DNA from: a bacterium
GTDB lineage: Bacteria; CBDUZB01; JAGLHV01
Direction of reading: 5' to 3'
Length of the DNA: 6,242 bases
Assembly: GCA_023143305.1 (NCBI GenBank)
Contig: JAGLHV010000086.1
Span: forward strand, 1 to 6,242
Shown here: piece by piece, positions 1 to 6,169 of the stretch
Layout of the letters: each line of letters begins with the position of its first letter
Position numbering within the stretch: the stretch's first letter is position 1
Translations under genes and position numbers: made by a program
Notes under the pieces: generated by a model
What the model was told of the DNA's origin: nothing
Database searches by the model: none
The model's input: only the letters and a program-made list of their open reading frames with translations

Positions 1-1082
1 AAATAGGCCGGAAAGCCTTCATCTGCAGGCATTTCCTCCATTCTTCCGGAAAGCTCCCGTAATGCTTCCGCCCAACGGGAAGTAGAATCAGCCATTACTG
101 CTACATGATAACCCATATCCCGATAATATTCAGCTAAGGTTATTCCGGTATAGATACTTGCTTCCCGTGCAGCTACCGGCATATTAGAGGTATTGGCAAC
201 AAATATAGTCCGTTTCAGAAGAGGTTTATTTGTGCGTGGATCTATCAACTTAGGGAAATTAATTAATACATCGGTCATTTCATTTCCTCTTTCGCCACAA
301 CCGATATAAATGATTACCTCAGCATCACACCATTTAGCTATTTGATGCTGGAGAGAAGTTTTACCCGTACCAAATCCACCAGGCATAGCAACAGCGCCGC
401 CTTTAGCTATAGGAAAAAGAGTATCTATAATCCGTTGACCGGTAATCAAAGGAATAGATAGTCTTTTTCTTTGTATATACGGCCTGCCTTTTCTGACTGG
501 CCAACGATGAAATAGTCTAAGAGGTATAGTTTCTTTATCTGTTTTCAAATGGGCGATAATATCATTAAGTGTATATTCTCCTTCATTAACAATATCTTCT
601 ATTTTGCCCTTTTTATCCGGTGGAACCATTATTTTATGTTCTATTAAATCGTTTTCCGGAACTATCCCGATTGTACTGCCGCCGGAAACAATGTCTCCTT
701 TCTTTACTGTTGGTTTAAATTTCCACTTCTTTTCTCTATCTAAACTGGGAAGGTGAATTCCTTTTTGAATGTAATATTGATGAGACATGTTTTTCATCAA
801 TTCCAGCGGCCTTTGAATACCATCATAAATAGCACCTATCAAACCAGGTCCTAATTCTACCGAAAGAGGCATTCCCTGGCCATATACAGTTGCCCCGGGT
901 TTAAGCCCGGTAGTATCTTCGTAGACCTGAACTACTGCTTTTTCCTTATGTAAATGAACGATTTCACCTACTAAATGCTCATCCCCTATTTCCACTAATT
1001 CCAGCATTTGAGCATCAGATACTTCCTTTAATTCTACTATAGGGCCAATAATCCGGCTCACCTTACCAATAATTTTATCCAA
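1..1082 (-). CDS. atpA: V/A-type ATPase catalytic subunit A, N-terminal 360 residues (truncated by window edge)
   Basis: This is the catalytic, nucleotide-hydrolysing or -synthesising subunit of the A3B3 head. My translation gives an N-terminal beta-barrel (about residues 2-70, opening [17 protein letters not shown]), then the insertion (about 110-200) that separates A from B and from F-type alpha/beta. The nucleotide-binding core follows: [14 protein letters not shown] at 211-224, P-loop GGFGTGKT at 235-242 (K241, T242), GCGERGNE at 261-268 with likely catalytic E264, PVAARE at 302-307 and [14 protein letters not shown] at 330-343. The family is about 580-600 residues, so roughly 230 C-terminal residues lie beyond base 1. 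There is no in-frame ATG near the 5' end. I chose TTG at 1082-1080 because GGAAGGGG sits nine bases upstream and the family N-terminus begins there. The P-loop has GG and T where many relatives have GP and S or A (GPFGSGKT). Identification is secure; the exact start is less so. Confidence 0.97.
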   Translation of the reverse strand, partial: MDKIIGKVSRIIGPIVELKEVSDAQMLELVEIGDEHLVGEIVHLHKEKAVVQVYEDTTGLKPGATVYGQGMPLSVELGPGLIGAIYDGIQRPLELMKNMSHQYYIQKGIHLPSLDREKKWKFKPTVKKGDIVSGGSTIGIVPENDLIEHKIMVPPDKKGKIEDIVNEGEYTLNDIIAHLKTDKETIPLRLFHRWPVRKGRPYIQRKRLSIPLITGQRIIDTLFPIAKGGAVAMPGGFGTGKTSLQHQIAKWCDAEVIIYIGCGERGNEMTDVLINFPKLIDPRTNKPLLKRTIFVANTSNMPVAAREASIYTGITLAEYYRDMGYHVAVMADSTSRWAEALRELSGRMEEMPADEGFPAY

Positions 1083-1091
1083 AATCTTTTT

Positions 1092-1099
1092 CCCCTTCC
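1092..1099 (-). promoter_or_regulatory. Ribosome binding site deciding the TTG start of subunit A
   Basis: The sense strand reads GGAAGGGG, followed by nine bases and then TTG at 1082-1080. The reading frame of A has no ATG or GTG between this site and the conserved N-terminus. Two nearby ATG codons (from 1105 and 1101) are in other frames and reach stops within 16 codons. Confidence 0.6.
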
Positions 1100-1176
1100 A
1101 TTCATAATTTCCCGTCTTGCAGACTAGCGGACAAACGCCATTCCCCTACTCCTCTTGCAATCTTTTATCTGTTGTT

Positions 1177-1186
1177 TATGGACTAT
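1177..1186. repeat. Direct repeat TATGGACTAT, copy 1
   Basis: An identical copy lies at 1358-1367. Each is accompanied by ATCTGTTG or CTGTTG, on the left here (1167-1174) and on the right in copy 2 (1368-1373). That is the pattern expected if both derive from one tandem array. Confidence 0.55.
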
Positions 1187-1212
1187 ACTTTCAAACTCCC
1201 AAATTCAAATTT

Positions 1213-1242
1213 TCCGCCTTATCCACCAGTCTGTAAGGCGGA
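1213..1242. repeat. Perfect 9-base inverted repeat (TCCGCCTTA / TAAGGCGGA)
   Basis: The arms at 1213-1221 and 1234-1242 are exact reverse complements around a 12-base loop. The arms share TCCGCC/GGCGGA with the palindromes at 1396-1410 and 2612-2626, so the three look like one family. The right half (AGTCTGTAAGGCGGA) also resembles AGTCTGCAAGACGGG read on the opposite strand near 1113-1127. In the operon's direction the hairpin is not followed by a T-run. Confidence 0.75.
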
Positions 1243-1257
1243 TCTTTCTCTTTTAAC

Positions 1258-1289
1258 TTTGTGCCTCTGTGCCTTGATGCCTTTGTGCC
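1258..1289. repeat. Four tandem 8-base units, consensus TTTGTGCC (GGCACAAA on the sense strand)
   Basis: The units are TTTGTGCC, TCTGTGCC, TTGATGCC and TTTGTGCC, with one or two mismatches between copies and no gaps. The first and last units are identical. Similar GGCACAAA/GGCACAGA words recur as intergenic debris in many bacterial genomes. The function is unknown, and this may be a remnant of a longer array. Confidence 0.75.
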
Positions 1290-1357
1290 TGTATTTTACA
1301 TAATTAATAACTTATAAATATCTGTTTGTCTTTTGCTTTTTGTCTTTATCCGTAATC

Positions 1358-1373
1358 TATGGACTATCTGTTG
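1358..1373. repeat. Direct repeat TATGGACTAT, copy 2, with adjoining CTGTTG
   Basis: This is the second copy of the 10-base word at 1177-1186, directly followed by CTGTTG. In copy 1 the CTGTTG word comes first. The two fragments fit a decayed tandem repeat of about 18 bases. Confidence 0.5.
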
Positions 1374-1395
1374 CTGGAGCAAAGCGACAGTCCGC

Positions 1396-1410
1396 TCCAC
1401 CTGAGGCGGA
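1396..1410. repeat. Near copy (14 of 15) of the TCCGCC-TGA-GGCGGA palindrome
   Basis: The plus strand reads TCCACCTGAGGCGGA. It differs at one base from the perfect palindrome at 2612-2626 in the other long gap of the operon. Nearby TCCGCT (1391-1396) and AGCGGA (1414-1419) form another imperfect inverted pair around it. Confidence 0.65.
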
Positions 1411-1513
1411 TAAAGCGGATTCCTCAGTGCCTGTCTTTTTCTTTTAACTGTCTTTTCTTTTATCTTTTAACCAATCTAACTAATAAAACAAATCTAAACC
1501 AACTAACCGTTTT

Positions 1514-2143
1514 TTAACCGTCTTTAAAAAGCTTCCGGGCAATAGTTGCTCTGATTGAATTATCTAACCGTTTCATTCGGGCTTGAAAAGTATTATCAAA
1601 GACAATTCTTTCATTTTGTGACTTAATAATTACCCCTAAATCATCAATCATTTCTTTAGTAGTTAAGTCTATTTTTACTTTAAATGAATATTTTTTATCC
1701 AATTCCGTTTCTACAGCGGAAATAAATTTTTTATCAACTATTTTCTTGTCCGCTTTATTAATTATAATTTTCACTTGATTTTCTTCCAGATTAAGAATCC
1801 CTTCAATAATAAATTGTTTTAACACTTCAGGATATCTTTTTGAGGTACTGAATATTTTCTTTTTTTTGTCTACACATTTTAAGACTTCATTAATGATTTC
1901 TTCTTTTGCTTCTAACTCAATCTTTTTTATCTGAAAGGTGATTTCAGATAAAATCTTTTTTTCTAATAATTTTGATTCCACCTGAGCTTTACTAATTATT
2001 TGTTTATAAATTTGTTCCGACTCTTTCTTCCCGTTGTTCAATCTTTGAAGAACTCTCTCTTTGGATTCGGATAAAATAGAATCTATTTCTTTTCGAGCTT
2101 CTTTTTCAATTTCAGAACAAATTAATTCCAAAGATTTATCCAT
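1514..2143 (-). CDS. atpE: V/A-type ATPase subunit E (peripheral stalk)
   Basis: Subunit E forms the peripheral stalk with a small coiled-coil partner (H/G). It links the A3B3 head to the N-terminal part of subunit I and resists torque. The 209-residue protein has the usual length (about 185-210). Residues 1 to about 95 are a charged Lys/Glu-rich coiled coil. The C-terminal domain (about 105-209) carries the family ending, DDLGVIIKSQNERIVFDNTF at 167-186 followed by QARMKRLDNSIRATIARKLF. ATG at 2143 is preceded by AGGGGAG at 2156-2162, with a rather long 12-base spacer. The gene follows F after 30 bases and is separated from A by 431 bases. The symbol follows V/A-ATPase usage and is not the F-type atpE (c subunit). 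The partner H/G gene is not seen in this window. Confidence 0.95.
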   Translation of the reverse strand: MDKSLELICSEIEKEARKEIDSILSESKERVLQRLNNGKKESEQIYKQIISKAQVESKLLEKKILSEITFQIKKIELEAKEEIINEVLKCVDKKKKIFSTSKRYPEVLKQFIIEGILNLEENQVKIIINKADKKIVDKKFISAVETELDKKYSFKVKIDLTTKEMIDDLGVIIKSQNERIVFDNTFQARMKRLDNSIRATIARKLFKDG

Positions 2144-2173
2144 TTTATGTTTTTTCTCCCCTAACTCTGCTTA

Positions 2174-2479
2174 TTATATTTTTATTCCAACCGCAGATTT
2201 TACCAGTTCAGCTATTGATTTTCTTCCGGGAAGAGGACCTTCCCAATCAGGAATTTCAATAACCAACGGTAAATTTATTTCATAAATATATTTTTCTACC
2301 TCGGCTTTAATTTGCCCGGCAATTTTTTCAGTAATGATAATAATTCCAACTTCCGGAATCGCTGTAGCTATTTTAAAAGCTTCTTTTGATTCCGAAATAG
2401 TCTTTACAATCCTTCCTTCTACCCCTACTAATTTAAATCCCAGGACAGTATCTTCATCACCTATAACAAAAAATTTCAT
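2174..2479 (-). CDS. atpF: V/A-type ATPase subunit F (central rotor shaft)
   Basis: Subunit F is a small CheY-like protein that binds subunit D in the rotating central shaft and can influence catalysis. The 101-residue length is typical. Family marks are the N-terminal strand and loop MKFFVIGDEDTVLGFKLVGV (1-20), the hydrophobic strand VGIIIITEKIA (44-54), and LPLVIEIPDWEGPLPG (70-85) with a short C-terminal helix. ATG at 2479 follows a modest GGGG at 2486-2489, six bases away. Subunit E begins 30 bases downstream. In the usual operon F follows C and precedes A; here it precedes E. The symbol follows V/A-ATPase usage and is not the F-type subunit b. Confidence 0.95.
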   Translation of the reverse strand: MKFFVIGDEDTVLGFKLVGVEGRIVKTISESKEAFKIATAIPEVGIIIITEKIAGQIKAEVEKYIYEINLPLVIEIPDWEGPLPGRKSIAELVKSAVGIKI

Positions 2480-2611
2480 CTTTTTCCCCGTTACTTATTA
2501 ACATAATGTCCAAAATGTTTGACATTTAGTTTCTAATTTTTCATTTATATTAAAATAAGTGCTTTTTATTTTGCGTGTCCGTACTTTATTTTGTCATTCC
2601 GCTTTGCCTGA

Positions 2612-2626
2612 TCCGCCTGAGGCGGA
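2612..2626. repeat. Perfect palindrome, 7-base arms (TCCGCCT-G-AGGCGGA)
   Basis: All seven base pairs around the central G match. It is GC-rich in an AT-rich setting and is shared, with one mismatch, with 1396-1410. Its TCCGCC/GGCGGA arms also match those of the inverted repeat at 1213-1242. Confidence 0.7.
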
Positions 2627-2666
2627 GGATGATATGAAATCTATAATGTTCTTAAAATATCAATAG

Positions 2667-2686
2667 ATTCCTGTTTTCACAGGAAT
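2667..2686 (-). repeat. 8-base-pair hairpin with GAAA loop in the transcript
   Basis: In the operon's sense direction this reads ATTCCTGT, then GAAA, then ACAGGAAT. It is a perfect 8-bp stem closed by a GNRA-type tetraloop, a stable RNA form. There is no T-run after it on the sense strand, so it is not a standard terminator. Its first arm overlaps the terminal repeat of the 101-base element, so the arm could instead pair with 2591-2600. Confidence 0.65.
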
Positions 2687-2771
2687 GACAACAACAGTAT
2701 TTTAGTATATTTTAATGTAATCTCGTACTTATTCATTTTTGACATTACTCTTATTCAATTGCAGTCTCTCT

Positions 2772-3146
2772 TTACAGTTTTCCTAAAATCATAATAGAAA
2801 TAATTAAGCCGTAAATGGCAATTCCCTCTGCTAAACCCACAAAAATCAATGAACGGATAGCCAATTCCGGTTTTTCACTAATAGCGCCCATTGCGGCTGC
2901 TCCTACATAAGCAACAGCTATTCCAGCGCCTAAAGTTCCCATTCCTGTAGATATAGCTGCAGCTAAAAAACCCCAGCACATTACTTTCGGGTCAGTAGCA
3001 GGGGTTAATACTCCTCCACTGGTAGCGGCAGCAAGGACTTTAGTTACCATGAAACCTAAAATTATTACACTCAATCCACCTGTCCAATACAACAATTTGT
3101 TTACTTTCTTTCTGAATTTGACAATTACTTCTTTTTTTTCCGACAT
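2772..3146 (-). CDS. atpK: V/A-type ATPase membrane rotor subunit K (c-ring proteolipid), single hairpin with N-terminal extension
   Basis: This protein forms the ion-translocating rotor ring. Of its 124 residues, about 56-124 form one two-helix hairpin. Helix 1 is Gly/Ala-rich (about 58-88), the loop is SEKPEL (90-95), and helix 2 contains GLAEGIAIYGL (104-114) with ion-carrying carboxylate E107 and Y112. Residues 1-55 are extra: a basic N-terminus (K4, K5, R12, K13, K14, K17), a hydrophobic segment (about 19-35) and VLAAATSGG, which resembles a signal peptide or an additional membrane helix. By my alignment V78 stands where Na+-binding c subunits have glutamine, and G108 follows the glutamate instead of Ser/Thr. 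That leans toward protons, but weakly. ATG at 3146 has the best ribosome binding site in the window, which supports the long form. The gene lies 21 bases after subunit I. Confidence 0.95.
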   Translation of the reverse strand: MSEKKEVIVKFRKKVNKLLYWTGGLSVIILGFMVTKVLAAATSGGVLTPATDPKVMCWGFLAAAISTGMGTLGAGIAVAYVGAAAMGAISEKPELAIRSLIFVGLAEGIAIYGLIISIMILGKL

Positions 3147-3150
3147 TCTC

Positions 3151-3157
3151 CACCTCC
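3151..3157 (-). promoter_or_regulatory. Strong Shine-Dalgarno site of subunit K
   Basis: The sense strand reads GGAGGTG, a full match to the standard anti-Shine-Dalgarno core CACCTCC, four bases before the ATG at 3146. The other genes here have only GGGG-type sites (AGGGGA, AGGGGAG, ACGGGG, AAGGGG). This fits the need for many copies of K per complex and supports the start of the N-terminally extended protein. Confidence 0.8.
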
Positions 3158-3167
3158 GATTTTATTT

Positions 3168-5123
3168 TTATTTTCCAATGGGTATATATTTCTTCCCTTT
3201 TCCCTCAAAAAATTTAGAGAAAAACTCGTAATATTCCAGGCGAACACACTGAATGGTAACAACTAATCCTTCTAAAAGAATAATAAAAATATTTCCTAGA
3301 ATAAGCACACCTACAGATAAAAAAGCCCCTCCTGTTTTTTCTTTTAAGATGTTTGCTAATGAAAAAACAGCAATAAATAAACCCGCATGAGCTAAAGCAA
3401 AAGCACCGATACGGACAAAAGATATTGTATTGGCTAAATAACCGACGAATATTTCAACAATTTCTACCATTATTTCCATCAGATAATTAGCTATACCTCC
3501 CGGGAAAAAATCCATTTCCTTTTTTAAAAATTTTAAAATTGGCCCTCTTAAAAAAAGCAACATCAACGGAATGCCGATTACCCCCATAATCATCCACGAA
3601 TTTAAGGCAACTGAAGGCATTATAAGTTTTTTAGAAATGATTCCTATTCCTCCCCAATAAATAATTCCTCCCATTAGCCCTGATTTACCGAATAAACCTT
3701 CTTTAAAATTTTGATGAGATAAGTTATTAATAATATTAATAACAATTCCGCTACTGATTAATATTATACCAAAAATTACGGTTAATTTCAAAAAACTCAT
3801 AATATTATGTATCGGCCGCATCCAGAGCGGATTGATTATTTCAAATCCAAAAAAACTCCCAAACAAAAATCCAAAAAGAATAGATGTTCCCCCTCCATAA
3901 GTAATAAGTGCCGCCGTCTTGGCAATAGATTCTTTTTTGTTTTTAAGTAAAAGAATACCGAGCAAAAAAAGCACCAGTCCGTGACCGATATCTCCGAACA
4001 TTGCACCGAACATCAGCAAAAAAGTTATAGCTACCAATAATGTGGGATCCAGCGTTCCGTATTCCGGAAGACCGTAATTATTAATAAGCAACTCAAAGGG
4101 TTTAAGCAAGGAAGGACTAAATAATTTAACCGGAACCTGCACCTTTCCTTCTTTTACTGCTTTTATTTTGTTAACCGGGATTTCTTCAATGTAGCAACGG
4201 TCATTGGTTAATTTACGGACAATTTTTATTAATTTATCCTTTTCATCAAAAGGTATCCACCCGGAAACCAAATAAGTATGTTGTGTTTTCTTAAAATAAT
4301 TTTTAGCTTTAACCGTTAATTGATTCATTGCTATATTTTTTGATAAATTTATCAACGGAAAAGAGTATTTTTCTTTTAAAGCGTTGATTTTTTTTTCTGT
4401 TTTTTCCAGTGCTGTTTTTTTTTGCTCTAAATCATCTTTTATCTTTTTTTGAATATCACCGGAAATACCGGATATTTCTTCGGGTTTTTCCACTTTTTCA
4501 AAAGGAGTAATTTGAATAATTTTCTCCAGAATCGCTTTGTTGTTTTTAAGAACCGCAATAAAAACTAAAATTTTATTTTTCTCACTACGGAAAGGAATAA
4601 TTAAATTAGGTATTGATTCCAGTTCGTTTTTTATTTTGGAAAAATCTTTGTTTTCTACCCATCCGGTAAGAATATTTAAAAAAGAATATTTTCTTGTCGC
4701 AGAAATCCTTAATATATCCAGGGGTAAAGGTATTAATTGTTTATAAATTTCCTGATGTTTTATTGTTTTTAGTTTTTCGTCTTCCTGTTTCACAAATAGA
4801 GGATTTAGTTTTAGTTCTATTTCTTCAATAATTTTTTGTGCTTCCATATCATCAAATGGTTTTATTTCTTCTTCATGGATTTTTGTTTTATCTTCGTCTA
4901 TTCCCATTTTTTTTATAATTTCTTTTATTCTTTTAGCCAAAGGATTATGCCGTTCATTAATCACTTCTGTATTTACTGTATTTAAATTCCCTGTCCAATC
5001 CTGCAAAGAATTGATTTTCAACAAATGTAATAGCTTTAGATTAATAATTTCTTTAGTAATTATATCTATATCCTTGTTCATGACAACAATATTTATTTGT
5101 TCCATTTTGGCTGATTTTAGCAT
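3168..5123 (-). CDS. atpI: V/A-type ATPase subunit I (subunit a, membrane stator)
   Basis: Subunit I is the stator half of the ion channel. Its cytoplasmic N-terminal part holds the peripheral stalks and its membrane part faces the K ring. The 651 residues match the family (about 620-700). Residues 1 to about 345 are soluble, with a Lys/Glu-rich helical stretch near 60-130 and a coiled coil near 222-252. About 358-624 is hydrophobic, starting near YGTLDPTLLVAITFLLMFGAMFGDIGHG, and holds roughly eight helices. The two arginines expected in the channel are visible: R571 in SFVRIGAFALAHAGL and R628 in TIQCVRLEYYEFFSKFFEG. H579, E619 and Q625 are other conserved-looking polar residues in these helices. 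ATG at 5123 overlaps the subunit C stop by seven bases and follows AGGGGA at 5131-5136; Met7 at 5105 is an alternative start. The tight packing with C and K suggests translational coupling. Confidence 0.97.
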   Translation of the reverse strand: MLKSAKMEQINIVVMNKDIDIITKEIINLKLLHLLKINSLQDWTGNLNTVNTEVINERHNPLAKRIKEIIKKMGIDEDKTKIHEEEIKPFDDMEAQKIIEEIELKLNPLFVKQEDEKLKTIKHQEIYKQLIPLPLDILRISATRKYSFLNILTGWVENKDFSKIKNELESIPNLIIPFRSEKNKILVFIAVLKNNKAILEKIIQITPFEKVEKPEEISGISGDIQKKIKDDLEQKKTALEKTEKKINALKEKYSFPLINLSKNIAMNQLTVKAKNYFKKTQHTYLVSGWIPFDEKDKLIKIVRKLTNDRCYIEEIPVNKIKAVKEGKVQVPVKLFSPSLLKPFELLINNYGLPEYGTLDPTLLVAITFLLMFGAMFGDIGHGLVLFLLGILLLKNKKESIAKTAALITYGGGTSILFGFLFGSFFGFEIINPLWMRPIHNIMSFLKLTVIFGIILISSGIVINIINNLSHQNFKEGLFGKSGLMGGIIYWGGIGIISKKLIMPSVALNSWMIMGVIGIPLMLLFLRGPILKFLKKEMDFFPGGIANYLMEIMVEIVEIFVGYLANTISFVRIGAFALAHAGLFIAVFSLANILKEKTGGAFLSVGVLILGNIFIILLEGLVVTIQCVRLEYYEFFSKFFEGKGKKYIPIGK

Positions 5124-6169
5124 TTAAGTTTCCCCTGAATTTCGGTTGGTGTTATTTTGTATATTTTACTGTAAAGCAAAGAAACTATGTTTTTCAATTC
5201 CGCTTGTTTTAAAATCAAATAAGCAAGGATAGTTCCTATACTAAAAGGATATTTTCCCAAAGAATGTTTTGCTTCTTTTATCAATGCTTCCCATAAAATT
5301 TTTTCCATCAAGAATACAGATGATTTATCTTTCGTCTCTTTTGTAAATACATTTAATTTTTCATACGGTTTTACAGCAAAAAATTGCAACATGCTTTTTA
5401 TATCACCGGTAAAAGGTTTTAAAGATTTTAATTGACCGGTTTTGTATCCGTGAGGAATTATATAATCAGTTAATTCTTTTACTGAAGAAGAAACAGAATA
5501 ATAATATTGTTTAAAGCGAACAATTGCAAGAAGATTCTCTATATCTATTTCTATCCCCACTAATTTTAAGGATATACGGCGGTCCGAAGAAGCAAGTAAA
5601 TTGATGTTTTTATATAAACGCTGATAATAATCTATATCCAGAGCTGTTTCCAGATAAAAAAGACTTTTTTTCTCTTTAAATTGCTCCAGTGCTTTTAATA
5701 GCACATCCTGATATGGGGTTTTATTCAATAATAAAATTAGTTCTTCTATGCTTTCCGCCTCAAGAATTTTTGTTACCGGAATAGAATAACAAATCTTTTC
5801 TTTAAAAATGTATTTTTCCTCATCAACTTCTTTTCGATACCAGCACCGGATAACATTTTTAAGATTTTCAATTTCCAGTTTATTAAGCATTAAAAAAACT
5901 AATTGATAAGACGCTCCCCGTAAATTTCGTAGTAATTTAAAATAGGTTTGTATATGATTTTTAAACAATTCAAATTCAATCATTCCCAAATCAGAAGTGG
6001 AACTATACATAGAAAAAATATCAGCATAATTACTTTCTCTTAAAATATCCCAAAATTCATCTACATCTTTGCTATGGATAAGAGTATCTATGGTTTCGGC
6101 CGAAAGCATAGAACCTAACATTGCCCGTACCTTCGCATTAATAAAAGCATATTTACCTATTGAATTCAT
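5117..6169 (-). CDS. atpC: V/A-type ATPase subunit C (d/AC39-type rotor socket)
   Basis: Subunit C is the funnel-shaped socket that sits on the K ring and holds the D-F shaft, coupling rotation to ion flow. At 350 residues it has the normal family size (about 320-390). The N-terminus YAFINAKVRAMLGSMLS (7-23) is characteristic. The protein is almost all helical with no membrane segment, and the three-fold internal repeat of the family is visible: EIENLKNVIR at 99-108, DIENLLAIVR at 209-218 and AELKNIVSLL at 323-332. ATG at 6169 has a weak AAGGGT (6181-6186) some 11 bases upstream. Its stop overlaps the start of subunit I. It is the first gene seen here, whereas in the common order C lies between E and F. 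I recognise no clear promoter in the 73 bases upstream. The symbol follows V/A-ATPase usage, not the F-type epsilon subunit. Confidence 0.95.
   Translation of the reverse strand: MNSIGKYAFINAKVRAMLGSMLSAETIDTLIHSKDVDEFWDILRESNYADIFSMYSSTSDLGMIEFELFKNHIQTYFKLLRNLRGASYQLVFLMLNKLEIENLKNVIRCWYRKEVDEEKYIFKEKICYSIPVTKILEAESIEELILLLNKTPYQDVLLKALEQFKEKKSLFYLETALDIDYYQRLYKNINLLASSDRRISLKLVGIEIDIENLLAIVRFKQYYYSVSSSVKELTDYIIPHGYKTGQLKSLKPFTGDIKSMLQFFAVKPYEKLNVFTKETKDKSSVFLMEKILWEALIKEAKHSLGKYPFSIGTILAYLILKQAELKNIVSLLYSKIYKITPTEIQGKLKC
5131..5136 (-). promoter_or_regulatory. Ribosome binding site of subunit I, inside the end of the subunit C gene
   Basis: AGGGGA on the sense strand lies seven bases before ATG 5123-5121. 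It is within the last codons of subunit C, whose stop overlaps the I start in ATGCTAA. This favours ATG 5123 over the internal ATG at 5105. Confidence 0.6.

Larger units (their letters stand above)
1083..1513. other. Repeat-rich non-coding gap between subunit E and subunit A genes
   Basis: I see no convincing gene in these 431 bases on either strand. The gap is a mosaic of short degenerate repeats: an inverted repeat at 1213-1242, an 8-base tandem array at 1258-1289, a palindrome relative at 1396-1410, two copies of TATGGACTAT, and purine-rich words on the sense strand (GTTAAAAGA at three places, starting at 1472, 1448 and 1257). The sense-strand stretch from about 1472 to 1430 is nearly all purine. 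No terminator oriented with the operon is evident, so E and A are probably still co-transcribed. Confidence 0.8.
2591..2691. repeat. 101-base element with 10-base terminal inverted repeats between subunit K and F genes
   Basis: The ends TTGTCATTCC (2591-2600) and GGAATGACAA (2682-2691) are perfect reverse complements. Inside lie the perfect palindrome at 2612-2626 and, at the right end, the hairpin at 2667-2686. It contains no gene. The shape suits a small non-autonomous mobile element or a palindromic intergenic repeat of the GTCATTCC...GGAATGAC kind seen in many bacteria. I see no clear target-site duplication (flanks TTTATT and CAACAG). It lies inside the operon and is probably transcribed with it. 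Confidence 0.65.

Noticed and set aside
1058..1105. Short leader ORF of 15 codons (ATG at 1105) overlapping the subunit A start
   Set aside because: It has no ribosome binding site of its own and is in a different frame. The GGAAGGGG that would serve subunit A lies inside it. Most likely chance.
1213..1254. Rho-independent terminator (hairpin followed by TCTTTCTCTTTT)
   Set aside because: The T-rich tail follows the hairpin only on the plus strand, where no gene is present. In the operon's direction there is no T-run after it.
1083..1513. CRISPR array in the repeat-rich gap
   Set aside because: The repeats are short, of several unrelated kinds and irregularly spaced, with no constant repeat length or unique spacers.
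2061..2285. Plus-strand open frame of 74 codons
   Set aside because: It lies antisense across the end of subunit F and the start of subunit E, both well supported. It has no family features and is a shadow of those genes.
2519..2551. Sigma-70-like promoter (TTGACA then TATATT) on the plus strand
   Set aside because: The spacing is 21 bases, too long, and nothing on the plus strand would be expressed. Chance matches are expected in DNA this AT-rich.
2518..2746. Repeated word TTTGACATT (2518-2526 and 2738-2746) as duplicated flanks of the element at 2591-2691
   Set aside because: The copies are about 50-70 bases from the element ends, not adjacent, so they are not a target-site duplication. 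They are short and AT-rich enough to be coincidence.
3049..3231. Plus-strand open frame of 60 codons
   Set aside because: It is antisense to the start of subunit K and the end of subunit I. Its Phe-rich composition is what antisense of Lys-rich coding DNA gives.
4537..4746. Plus-strand open frame of 69 codons
   Set aside because: It lies wholly inside subunit I on the other strand, with no recognisable protein features.
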